From Gemmatimonadaceae bacterium (lineage in GTDB: Bacteria > Gemmatimonadota > Gemmatimonadetes > Gemmatimonadales > Gemmatimonadaceae): a DNA stretch of 48,616 bases. Below are positions 16,912-23,877 of the stretch, piece by piece. The position numbers and the translations under genes are program-made. The notes under the pieces were generated by a model. The model was not told where the DNA came from. It saw only the letters and a list, made by a program, of their open reading frames with translations, and did no database searches. The stretch is taken from assembly GCA_025930755.1 (NCBI GenBank), contig JAICOJ010000015.1:1-48616 (forward strand), given 5' to 3'. How positions within the stretch are numbered: the stretch's first letter is position 1; each line of letters starts with the position of its first letter.

Positions 16912-17175
16912 ATGCCGATGGATCCGAATGGCCCGCGCGGTGTGCTCACGCTGCTCTGTCTTACGTGCGGCAATCGCAAATACTACGACGACACACCGCC
17001 CAACCGGGTGAAATGCGAGAAGTGCGGGAACACGGTGTTCCGCAATTTCTTTTCTCCCACGGAAGCCGATGAGGCGACCATCGAGCAGCTGGAGGAGACG
17101 CGTCGTCAGATCGCGCTCGACGATGTCTCTCCCGACACGACGCCCGACGACATCTCCGAGCTGAACAACCCGTAA
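16912..17175 (+). CDS. Small zinc-ribbon protein
   Basis: 87 residues from ATG 16912 (a second ATG follows two codons later). Two cysteine pairs, C-L-T-C (about residues 17-20) and C-E-K-C (about 35-38), spaced by 14 residues, make a zinc ribbon. The C-terminal half is acidic and probably helical (E-A-T-I-E-Q-L-E-E-T-R-R-Q-I). I do not recognise a named family. It sits between trpS and an MgtC-family gene on the same strand. A nucleic-acid or protein contact role is possible but not shown. Confidence 0.8.
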   Translation: MPMDPNGPRGVLTLLCLTCGNRKYYDDTPPNRVKCEKCGNTVFRNFFSPTEADEATIEQLEETRRQIALDDVSPDTTPDDISELNNP

Positions 17176-17188
17176 TCATCGCCTGGAG

Positions 17189-17908
17189 GTGGCTCGCATC
17201 GACACGTACACGATCCTGGCACCCGTGGCGTTGCTCCAGCTGGTGCCATGGCTGGAGCCGCTTCCTTTCGACCTGCTTGGCCGCCTCGCGCTCGCCGTTC
17301 TCCTGGGCGGCATCGTCGGTGTCGAGCGCGAGCTGTCGGGGAAGCCCGCCGGGCTTCGCACCAATATCCTCATCTGCCTCGGATCCGCGCTGCTCATGGA
17401 TCTTTCGATCACCATCGGAATGACGGATGGTGACGGGCGCGTCGGCGACCCGGCGCGCATCGCCGCCCAGGTCGTGACCGGCGTCGGCTTTCTGGGTGCC
17501 GGCACGATCATGCAGGCACGTGGCGAAGTCGTCGGGCTCACGACCGCGGCGACGATCTGGGTCGTGGCGGCGATTGGCCTCGCGGTCGGCGCTGGCCACC
17601 GCGCCGAGGCGGTGGCGGCGGCGCTTCTCGTCACGCTCGTGCTCACGGCCCTCGGCTGGCTCGAGCGGTGGATGCTCTCATTTCGGCGAGTCGTGAATGG
17701 CACGGTTCGACTGCGGCGGGACGCGCGCTTCGAGGAGATCACGCCGATCTTCCGCGGGTCGCACATCGCCATCCAGTCGAAGAAGGTAATGGAGGAAGAC
17801 GAAGGGCTCGTCTATCGTCTGCAGCTCGTGGGGCCCAGTCGCCAATACGATCGCCTGGCGGAAGAGCTCATGCATCGCCCGGAAGTCATCAGCGTCGAGT
17901 TCGACTGA
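17189..17908 (+). CDS. MgtC/SapB family membrane protein
   Basis: 239 residues with a GTG start at 17189, behind a GGAGG-like site. The first 150 residues have four to five membrane segments and the MgtC signatures: G-G-I-V-G-V-E-R-E-L-S-G-K-P-A-G-L-R-T followed by G-V-G-F-L-G-A-G-T-I. The C-terminal 80 residues are soluble, as in MgtC with its ACT-like domain. In pathogens MgtC adjusts ATP synthase and survival under low magnesium; in free-living bacteria the role is unclear. It is followed 3 nt later by a dehydrogenase gene. Confidence 0.9.
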   Translation: MARIDTYTILAPVALLQLVPWLEPLPFDLLGRLALAVLLGGIVGVERELSGKPAGLRTNILICLGSALLMDLSITIGMTDGDGRVGDPARIAAQVVTGVGFLGAGTIMQARGEVVGLTTAATIWVVAAIGLAVGAGHRAEAVAAALLVTLVLTALGWLERWMLSFRRVVNGTVRLRRDARFEEITPIFRGSHIAIQSKKVMEEDEGLVYRLQLVGPSRQYDRLAEELMHRPEVISVEFD

Positions 17909-17911
17909 TCG

Positions 17912-18973
17912 GTGTCGGACGCAGAGCGCATCCCGCACGCGCAGGGACGCCTCGTCGTCGACCTGCGGGCGGTCTCGCGCGCATGGACGCTGACGGACGA
18001 AGCCGCCAGCGTCATTCGCTCCTCGGCGCCGCCAGGCTGGACGGCGTACCTCGTGGCATCCCCCACGATCTCCGACGGCGACGGAAATGCGTCGCCCAGC
18101 GCCGAAGTGATGCGGGAGATCGCCAACGCCGATGCGTACGTGGGCTTCGGCATGCCGCGGGTCCTCTTTCTCGCTGCGCCGCGATTGCGGTGGATCCACT
18201 CGGCGGCGGCGGGCGTTGGAAGCCTGCTCTTCCCGGAGCTGGCCGGGAGCGACGTTCTGCTGACGAACTCGGCGGGTGTGCACGCCGTTCCCATGGCGGA
18301 GCATGTGTTAGGCGGGATTCTGTTCCTGCTTCGCCAGTTCGATGTGGCGGTGGCACAGCAACGCGAGCGGATATGGAATCGCGACGCCTTCGTCGGCGAG
18401 AGCACGCGGATCCGCGAGCTGGGAGAGTGCCGGGCGCTGATCGTGGGCGCCGGCGGCATCGGCACGGAGATCGCCCGTCGCCTCTCGGCGCTCGGCGCGG
18501 CGTGCACCGGGGTCCGGCGTCGTCCGGACCGCGGTGTCCCCGAGGGGTTCAGGGCGGTCTTCGGGGTCGATGCGCTCGATTCGCTGCTGCCGAGTGCCGA
18601 CATCCTCATCGTTGCGGCGCCCGCGACGGGCGCAACACGCGGTCTGGTGACGGCAGAGCGGCTCGACCATCTTCCTCGGGGCGCAATCGTCGTCAACATC
18701 GCACGCGGCTCATTGCTCGATGAACGCGCCCTGGCGGTCCGCCTGCGGGATGGGCGCGTTGGCGGCGCGGTGCTCGATGTCTTCGAGCGTGAGCCGCTGC
18801 CGCCGGAGAGCGATCTGTGGAACGTCCCACGGTTGTTGCTCACGCCGCACGTGTCGGCTACATCGCCGCGCGGCTATTGGCGGCGTGAGCTGGAGCTGTT
18901 TACCGACAACTGGGCGCGCTTCGCGGCGGGACGTCCGCTGAGGAACGTCGTGGACAAATCGGCTGGCTACTGA
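17912..18973 (+). CDS. D-2-hydroxyacid dehydrogenase family protein
   Basis: 353 residues, GTG start. The NAD-binding motif G-A-G-G-I-G-T-E-I-A is near residue 178, and the catalytic triad is visible as R in N-I-A-R-G-S-L, E in F-E-R-E-P-L and H in L-T-P-H-V-S. It therefore should reduce a 2-oxoacid or oxidise a D-2-hydroxyacid. The C-terminal region resembles glyoxylate/hydroxypyruvate reductase relatives, but the substrate cannot be read. It lies 3 nt after the MgtC-family gene and 15 nt before the pilT-like gene. Confidence 0.9.
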   Translation: MSDAERIPHAQGRLVVDLRAVSRAWTLTDEAASVIRSSAPPGWTAYLVASPTISDGDGNASPSAEVMREIANADAYVGFGMPRVLFLAAPRLRWIHSAAAGVGSLLFPELAGSDVLLTNSAGVHAVPMAEHVLGGILFLLRQFDVAVAQQRERIWNRDAFVGESTRIRELGECRALIVGAGGIGTEIARRLSALGAACTGVRRRPDRGVPEGFRAVFGVDALDSLLPSADILIVAAPATGATRGLVTAERLDHLPRGAIVVNIARGSLLDERALAVRLRDGRVGGAVLDVFEREPLPPESDLWNVPRLLLTPHVSATSPRGYWRRELELFTDNWARFAAGRPLRNVVDKSAGY

Positions 18974-18988
18974 CTGAATGGCGAGGCA

Positions 18989-20062
18989 ATGGAGAAGATC
19001 ATAAAGGCGGCGGTGGAGCGAGGCGCGTCGGATCTGCACATCAAGGCGGGGGATGTCTTTCGCGCGCGCATCGATGGGCGATTGGTTCCGCTCACCAAGC
19101 AGGCCCTGACTCCGGATCAGACGAAAGCGATCGCGTTGCGGCTCATCCCCAACGAGGACGACCGCAAGAAGATCGACCGCATCACCGACTACGATTGCTC
19201 GTGGGGCATGGCCGGCGTCGGACGCTTTCGCGTCAACATTCTCCGGCAGCGCTCGAGCTTCATGATCGTGATGCGCGTGATTCCGTTCGAGGTGCCGACA
19301 TTCGACGGGCTCTCGCTTCCGCCCGTTCTCGCGCGCATCGCGCTGGCGGAGCGCGGGCTCGTTTTGGTCACGGGTGTCACGGGGTCGGGAAAGTCGAGTA
19401 CGATGGCCGCGCTCGTGAATTACATGAACGCCAACATGAGCAAGCACATCGTCACGCTGGAGAACCCGATCGAGTTTCTGCACCGCGACATTCAGTGTTC
19501 CGTCAGCCAACGCGAGATCGGCGTCGACACGGAGAGCTTCCGGACCGGGCTGCGCGCGGCGCTACGCCAGGATCCCGACGTGGTCATGGTCGGAGAAATG
19601 CGCGACGCCGAGACGATCGATACCGCCATGAAGGCGGCGGAGACGGGGCATCTCGTGTTGAGCACGCTGCACACCCCGGATGCGCACACGACGATCACGC
19701 GCATTTTGGCGATGTTCCCGCCGGAGGAGCAGGGAATCACCCGTGTACGCCTCGCCGAGTCCTTGCACGCCGTCGTGTCGCAGCGGCTGTTGCCGCGTGC
19801 GGACGGCAAGGGACGCGTCGTGGCCGCCGAAATCATGATTGCGACGCCGTTGGTGCGCGACCTCATCATGGATGAGCAGCGCACCAGCGAGCTTCGCGAC
19901 GTCATCGCCGAGGGACGCGACCAGTACGGCATGCAGACATTCGACCAGCATCTCGCCGACCTCGTGGGACAGGGGGCGGTGACGTACGAGGTCGCGCATG
20001 CTGCGGCCTCCCGCCCAAGCGATTTCGCCCTGACCGTCCGCACCTTCAGCGAAACGCGATGA
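18989..20062 (+). CDS. Type IV pilus retraction ATPase, PilT/PilU family
   Basis: 357 residues, hexameric secretion-type ATPase. It opens with A-S-D-L-H-I-K-A-G, typical of PilT, and has Walker A G-V-T-G-S-G-K-S-S (residues 129-137), the Asp box, Walker B in R-Q-D-P-D-V-V-M-V-G-E-M-R-D and the His box in S-T-L-H-T. The C-terminal part has M-Q-T-F-D-Q-H-L-A-D-L-V, which recalls PilU, and the PilT motif A-I-R-N-L-I-R-E is not exact. No other pilus gene is in the window. It overlaps the next gene by 4 nt. Confidence 0.9.
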   Translation: MEKIIKAAVERGASDLHIKAGDVFRARIDGRLVPLTKQALTPDQTKAIALRLIPNEDDRKKIDRITDYDCSWGMAGVGRFRVNILRQRSSFMIVMRVIPFEVPTFDGLSLPPVLARIALAERGLVLVTGVTGSGKSSTMAALVNYMNANMSKHIVTLENPIEFLHRDIQCSVSQREIGVDTESFRTGLRAALRQDPDVVMVGEMRDAETIDTAMKAAETGHLVLSTLHTPDAHTTITRILAMFPPEEQGITRVRLAESLHAVVSQRLLPRADGKGRVVAAEIMIATPLVRDLIMDEQRTSELRDVIAEGRDQYGMQTFDQHLADLVGQGAVTYEVAHAAASRPSDFALTVRTFSETR

Positions 20063-20961
20063 CGAAAGTCCTCGGCGGCGTCATGGGGCCGGTCGTCACC
20101 ACCTTCGACGAAACCACCGGCGACCTTGCGGCTGTGCCGTTTCGCGCGAACATACGCGCGCATCTCGATGCAGGCCTGGCGGGAGTCGTCGTGGCTGGCT
20201 CAACGGGTGAAGCCGCATTACTCGAGGAGCACGAGCGGCACCGTCTTCTCGAATGGGCGCGCGCCATCGTGCCTGACGATCGGTGGCTCATTGCCGGCGT
20301 CGGCGCGGAATCCACGCGCCTGACGATCCGTCGCGCCCGTGAGGCGGCCGAGCGTGGCGCGGAGGCCGCGCTCGTGGTGGCTCCGCACTATTACGGGGCG
20401 CAGATGACGCCCGAAGCGCTGGCCGCCCATTTCCGGCAGGTGGCGGACGAAAGTCCGGTGCCCATCATCCTCTACAACATTCCCAAGTACACCCATTTTC
20501 CACTCGCGGCGGGGCTGGTGCGGGAGCTCGCGACGCATGGGAACGTGGTTGGCATCAAGGACAGCTCGGGCGATCTGACGCAGCTCGGCGGCTATCTCGA
20601 CGCCCAGACCGAGCGGTTTACGGTGCTGACCGGAAGCGGCGCTGGCCTGTATTCGGCGCTCGAGATGGGAGCGCGAGGAGGCATTCTGGCCGTCGGGTTG
20701 TTCGCGGCCCCCGTCGCCGTCTCGATCTGTCGGACCTTCGCCAGTGGCGACACGGCCGCAGCGGGCCGCGCCCAGGAGCGGCTGGTCCCGCTCGCTCGAA
20801 GCGTGGTCGGCGAACTCGGCGTCGCCGGGGTGAAGGCCGCGCTCGATCTCGTGGGCCTAACGGGTGGCCCGGTGCGAGCCCCGCTGCTGCCGCTCCGCGG
20901 ACCGGGGCGGGAGCGGGTCGCCGAGCTCCTCCGCACCGCCGGGCTGTCGCGCGCTGCCTGA
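20059..20961 (+). CDS. Dihydrodipicolinate synthase / N-acetylneuraminate lyase family protein
   Basis: 300 residues, TIM barrel, class I aldolase. The pyruvate-binding motif appears as G-S-T-G-E, the catalytic tyrosine as L-Y-N-I-P (Y139) and the Schiff-base lysine as V-G-I-K-D-S-S-G-D (K167). All are needed for DapA-type chemistry. The family also covers KDG, hydroxyproline and neuraminate pathway enzymes, and the C-terminal region is not decisive, so lysine biosynthesis is only one option. It overlaps the pilT-like gene by 4 nt and precedes the M28-like gene by 3 nt. Confidence 0.9.
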   Translation: MTKVLGGVMGPVVTTFDETTGDLAAVPFRANIRAHLDAGLAGVVVAGSTGEAALLEEHERHRLLEWARAIVPDDRWLIAGVGAESTRLTIRRAREAAERGAEAALVVAPHYYGAQMTPEALAAHFRQVADESPVPIILYNIPKYTHFPLAAGLVRELATHGNVVGIKDSSGDLTQLGGYLDAQTERFTVLTGSGAGLYSALEMGARGGILAVGLFAAPVAVSICRTFASGDTAAAGRAQERLVPLARSVVGELGVAGVKAALDLVGLTGGPVRAPLLPLRGPGRERVAELLRTAGLSRAA

Positions 20962-20964
20962 CGA

Positions 20965-22065
20965 GTGAGCGCGCGCCCTGTCGACAGGGCCGCTGCGCGC
21001 CGGCACCTGGAGGTGCTGGCTCGTGCGCCACGTCCCGCCGGCGGACCGGAGGAGGCCCGCGCGCGCGCCTATTGCGCCGACGTACTGGGCGCCTGCGGTC
21101 TCGCCGTCGTGGAAGAGCCATTTTCGTATTCCGCAGTGCCCGGCCGAATGGCGACACCGCTGCTGGGCGCGGTCGCTGGCGCGCTGTTCGCGGCGGTGGG
21201 CCATCTGGGATGGCGGAACGAGCCGGCGCTCGCGCTGACGGTGCTGGTGGGCGGGGCAGCGATCCTCGGAGGCGTCGCGTGGTGGATCAAACGCTTCGGC
21301 GTGCTCGGTCTGCCCTGGTTGCGTGCGCAGTCGAGTAACCTGGTCGCGAGTCGGGGGAATCCGTCGGTCTGGCTCGTCGCGCACCTGGATTCGAAGTCGC
21401 AGCCGATAGCGATTGTCGTGCGCGCGCTCGGTGTGATCGGACTCATCGTGACCGCCCTGGCGGCGGCGGTCGCGGGGGCAGTACACGTCGCCGGGGCTGA
21501 CGTCCGCTGGGCATGGCCCTGGATCACAGCACTCGGAGTGCTTGCATCACTTCCTGTTGCGGCGAGCGTGGTTCGCTCGCGGTCCCCGGGCGCGTTGGAC
21601 GACGCCTCGGGCGTCAGCACCGTCCTCATGGTGGCGCAGTCGTTGCCACAACAGCTGGCGCTCGGCGTCGTCCTGACGAGTGCGGAGGAGCTGGGGCTGG
21701 CCGGGGCGCGCGCGTGGGTCCGCGGCCGGGGCGCCGCTCATGCCATCAACGTCGACGGAGTCGACGACGAGGGAGCGCTGCGATTGACGTGGACGAGGCG
21801 GCGCCCAACGAGCCTTCTCGAGCTGCTCACCGTGCGCGCTGGGGAAGCGGGAGTGCCGGCGAGCGTGGGCCGATTGATTCCCGGCGTACTGCTGGACGGC
21901 GTTGCGCTTGCGGATGCGGGATGGGAGGTGGTCACGGTGAGCCGAGGGACGCTGCGGACGGTTGCTCGCATCCACACGCCTCGCGATTCGCTCGAGCAGT
22001 TGCGTGGCGAAGGCATCGCCCTCACGGCGTCGATCATTCTCGCCGCGATCACGACCAGCGCCTGA
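20965..22065 (+). CDS. Membrane-embedded M28-like zinc peptidase
   Basis: 366 residues, GTG start. Zinc ligand candidates of the M28 aminopeptidase fold are all visible: A-H-L-D-S, A-L-D-D-A-S-G, T-S-A-E-E-L-G, the aspartate in N-V-D-G, and the late histidine in R-I-H-T-P-R-D-S. Two hydrophobic pairs interrupt the chain: about residues 55-105, before the first histidine, and about 146-195, between the first histidine and D-D-A-S-G. The active site should thus sit next to the membrane. I know no named member with this layout; substrate unknown. No signal peptide is needed. Confidence 0.8.
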   Translation: MSARPVDRAAARRHLEVLARAPRPAGGPEEARARAYCADVLGACGLAVVEEPFSYSAVPGRMATPLLGAVAGALFAAVGHLGWRNEPALALTVLVGGAAILGGVAWWIKRFGVLGLPWLRAQSSNLVASRGNPSVWLVAHLDSKSQPIAIVVRALGVIGLIVTALAAAVAGAVHVAGADVRWAWPWITALGVLASLPVAASVVRSRSPGALDDASGVSTVLMVAQSLPQQLALGVVLTSAEELGLAGARAWVRGRGAAHAINVDGVDDEGALRLTWTRRRPTSLLELLTVRAGEAGVPASVGRLIPGVLLDGVALADAGWEVVTVSRGTLRTVARIHTPRDSLEQLRGEGIALTASIILAAITTSA

Positions 22066-22083
22066 CGAGAGTCAGAGGGCCGA

Positions 22084-22569
22084 ATGGAAGAGCTACTGCT
22101 CGCGATCGCGTTGGTGGTTGGACTCCTGCTGATCCCGCTCGGCCTGCCTGGCCTTTGGCTCATGGTCGGCTCCGCGCTGCTGTACAGCTACGCGAAGCCC
22201 GGCATCTCGATCTGGACCATCGGGGCGCTTACGGTCCTCGCCCTCATTGCCGAGCTTATCGAGTTCGTTCTGTCGGCACGGTATACGCGCAAGTATGGTG
22301 GGTCGCGACGTGCGGGATGGGGCGCTATTATAGGCGGGGTGGTCGGTGCGTTCGTCTGGACCCCCTTGCCCGTGATCGGCCCGATGATTGGCGCGTTCGC
22401 GGGCGCTTTTGTCGGTGCCTGGGTCGCTGAGATGACGCGCAGCGCCGAGGTTCGCGGCGCCACGCGTGTCGCGACCGGCGCATTGATCGGGCGGATCGTC
22501 GCGGTCGCGATGAAAGTCGGGATTGGGCTCGTGCTCGCGGTGTGGATACTCCTCGCGTTATGGATTTGA
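22084..22569 (+). CDS. DUF456 family membrane protein
   Basis: 161 residues, mostly hydrophobic, with about four membrane segments and small-residue-rich helices (G-A-I-I-G-G-V-V-G-A-F-V, then I-G-P-M-I-G-A-F-A-G-A-F-V-G-A). The order P-L-G-L-P-G-L-W near the start and the glycine zipper pattern fit DUF456, a family of unknown function. It starts 18 nt after the peptidase gene and ends 26 nt before gvpF, so it could be cotranscribed with either. Confidence 0.75.
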   Translation: MEELLLAIALVVGLLLIPLGLPGLWLMVGSALLYSYAKPGISIWTIGALTVLALIAELIEFVLSARYTRKYGGSRRAGWGAIIGGVVGAFVWTPLPVIGPMIGAFAGAFVGAWVAEMTRSAEVRGATRVATGALIGRIVAVAMKVGIGLVLAVWILLALWI

Positions 22570-22595
22570 GCGGATCGGCGGAATCAGGAGCGCGC

Positions 22596-23447
22596 ATGAT
22601 GGACGGGATGGTCTCGGGAGAGGGCCGCACAGTGGAAGCCGACTCGCGTCGCGGCGACGACGCGGTGGGGAAGGGCGGTGAGACGCGCGGCGAGGGAGGG
22701 AAGTACGTGTACTGCATCATCCGCCTCGACAGCGCGCGCGACTTCGGCCCGATTGGCATCGGCGACGGCGCAAACCGCGTGTACACGGTGCACTACAAGG
22801 ATCTCAGCGCCGTGGTGAGCGACACGCCGATCGTGATCTACGATCCCACGCGCGAGAACGTGCTGGCGCACGAGTTCGTGAACGAGACGGTGATGCGGGA
22901 GCACACCGTGATTCCGATGTCCTTTGGCACGGTGTTTCGCTCCGAAGACGACGTCGGCGAGCTGCTGCGGTCGACCTATCAGGCGTTCAGCGATGTGCTC
23001 GACAAGATGCAGGACAAGATCGAGTTCGGGCTCAAGGTCCTCTGGGATCGGGACAAGGTCATCGCGGATCTGGAGCGCTCGAACGACGAGATCCGGCGGC
23101 TCAAGGACGAGATCACGCGCAACACGCAGAGCTCGACATACTTCGCACGCATGCAGCTCGGCAGACTGGTGGAGGGCGCGCTCGAGGACACCGGCAACTC
23201 CTTCGTGTCCGACATCCATGAGACCTTGAAGGAGGTCGCCGTCGCGAGCCGCAGCAACAAGCCGATCGGAGACCGCATGATCATGAACGCCGCCTTTCTC
23301 GTCGAGCGCCATCGCGAAAAGGATTTCGACGAGAAGGTGCGCGAGGTGTCGCGGAAGTACGAGGACCTGCTGACGTTCAAGTACACGGGGCCGTGGCCGC
23401 CGTACAATTTCGTGAATATCAAGCTCAAGCTCGAGAAGGCGGAATAG
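22596..23447 (+). CDS. gvpF: Gas vesicle protein GvpF (GvpF/L family)
   Basis: 283 residues from ATG 22596, chosen because AGGAG at 22586-22590 is at ideal distance; earlier in-frame starts at 22542 and 22560 overlap the previous gene. GvpF is a minor protein that binds GvpA and helps nucleate the vesicle. The core begins at residue 36 (K-Y-V-Y-C-I-I-R) after a hydrophilic leader, and ends with the family signature T-G-P-W-P-P-Y-N-F-V. The middle has a long helical region (E-R-S-N-D-E-I-R-R-L-K-D-E-I). It opens the gas vesicle cluster, with a 124-nt gap before gvpG. Confidence 0.95.
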   Translation: MMDGMVSGEGRTVEADSRRGDDAVGKGGETRGEGGKYVYCIIRLDSARDFGPIGIGDGANRVYTVHYKDLSAVVSDTPIVIYDPTRENVLAHEFVNETVMREHTVIPMSFGTVFRSEDDVGELLRSTYQAFSDVLDKMQDKIEFGLKVLWDRDKVIADLERSNDEIRRLKDEITRNTQSSTYFARMQLGRLVEGALEDTGNSFVSDIHETLKEVAVASRSNKPIGDRMIMNAAFLVERHREKDFDEKVREVSRKYEDLLTFKYTGPWPPYNFVNIKLKLEKAE

Positions 23448-23452
23448 CAACA

Positions 23453-23567
23453 AGGAGTCAGGGGTCAGGGGTCGGGGGTTACAGGGTCGAGGATCGAGGG
23501 AACAACTCGCTACCCTGACACCTCAACCCTTGACCCCCTGATCCCTGACTCCTGACTCCTGACCCCT
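23453..23567. repeat. Inverted repeat, word GTCAGGG, between gvpF and gvpG
   Basis: The left arm has AGGAGTCAGGGGTCAGGGGTC (23453-23473, three GTC words) and the right arm has GATCCCTGACTCCTGACTCC followed by TGACCCCT, ending near 23567. The arms pair with small offsets, since the right arm carries one more word. An inner pair (ACAGGGT 23481-23487 with ACCCTGA 23512-23518) extends the stem. It ends about 5 nt before the gvpG start and leaves no visible Shine-Dalgarno. The same word builds the element at 48441. Confidence 0.88.
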
Positions 23568-23571
23568 CGTC

Positions 23572-23877
23572 ATGGGCCTCCTGTCGAAGATCCTCTTCTT
23601 CCCGGTCACCGGTCCCGTCGCGGGCATTCGGTGGTCGCTCGAGCAGGTGCAGACCGCGGTCGAGACCGAGCTCACCGATGACTCCCGGATCAAGCAGGAG
23701 CTCATGGAGCTGCAAATGCTCGTCGAGCTCGGTGACATCGATGATGCCGAATACGTCCGTCGCGAAGCGCTCCTGATGCAGCAGCTGCGCGAGGTTCGCT
23801 CGTGGCGTGAGCACTTCGGCATGTCGGCGCCGGGCGGGCCGGTCCGTGTCGCGCGCGGAGCTTCCGCGGAGGAGTGA
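23572..23877 (+). CDS. gvpG: Gas vesicle protein GvpG
   Basis: 101 residues. GvpG is a small, mostly helical accessory protein needed for vesicle assembly. The start M-G-L-L-S-K-I-L-F-F-P-V-T-G-P-V-A-G is the family signature, and E-L-M-E-L-Q-M-L-V-E-L-G-D-I-D-D-A-E-Y matches the conserved second half. The last 15 residues (A-P-G-G-P-V...) are variable. It follows the GTCAGGG inverted repeat and overlaps the ArsA-like gene by 4 nt. Confidence 0.95.
   Translation: MGLLSKILFFPVTGPVAGIRWSLEQVQTAVETELTDDSRIKQELMELQMLVELGDIDDAEYVRREALLMQQLREVRSWREHFGMSAPGGPVRVARGASAEE

Noticed and set aside
22542-22595. Earlier starts for gvpF at 22542 or 22560
   Set aside because: They overlap the DUF456 gene, while ATG 22596 has AGGAG five bases upstream.
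23453-23567. Spaced repeats that could be a CRISPR array
   Set aside because: Repeats are contiguous 7-10 nt words in opposite orientation, without uniform spacers; the same holds for the other repeat loci. No cas gene is present.
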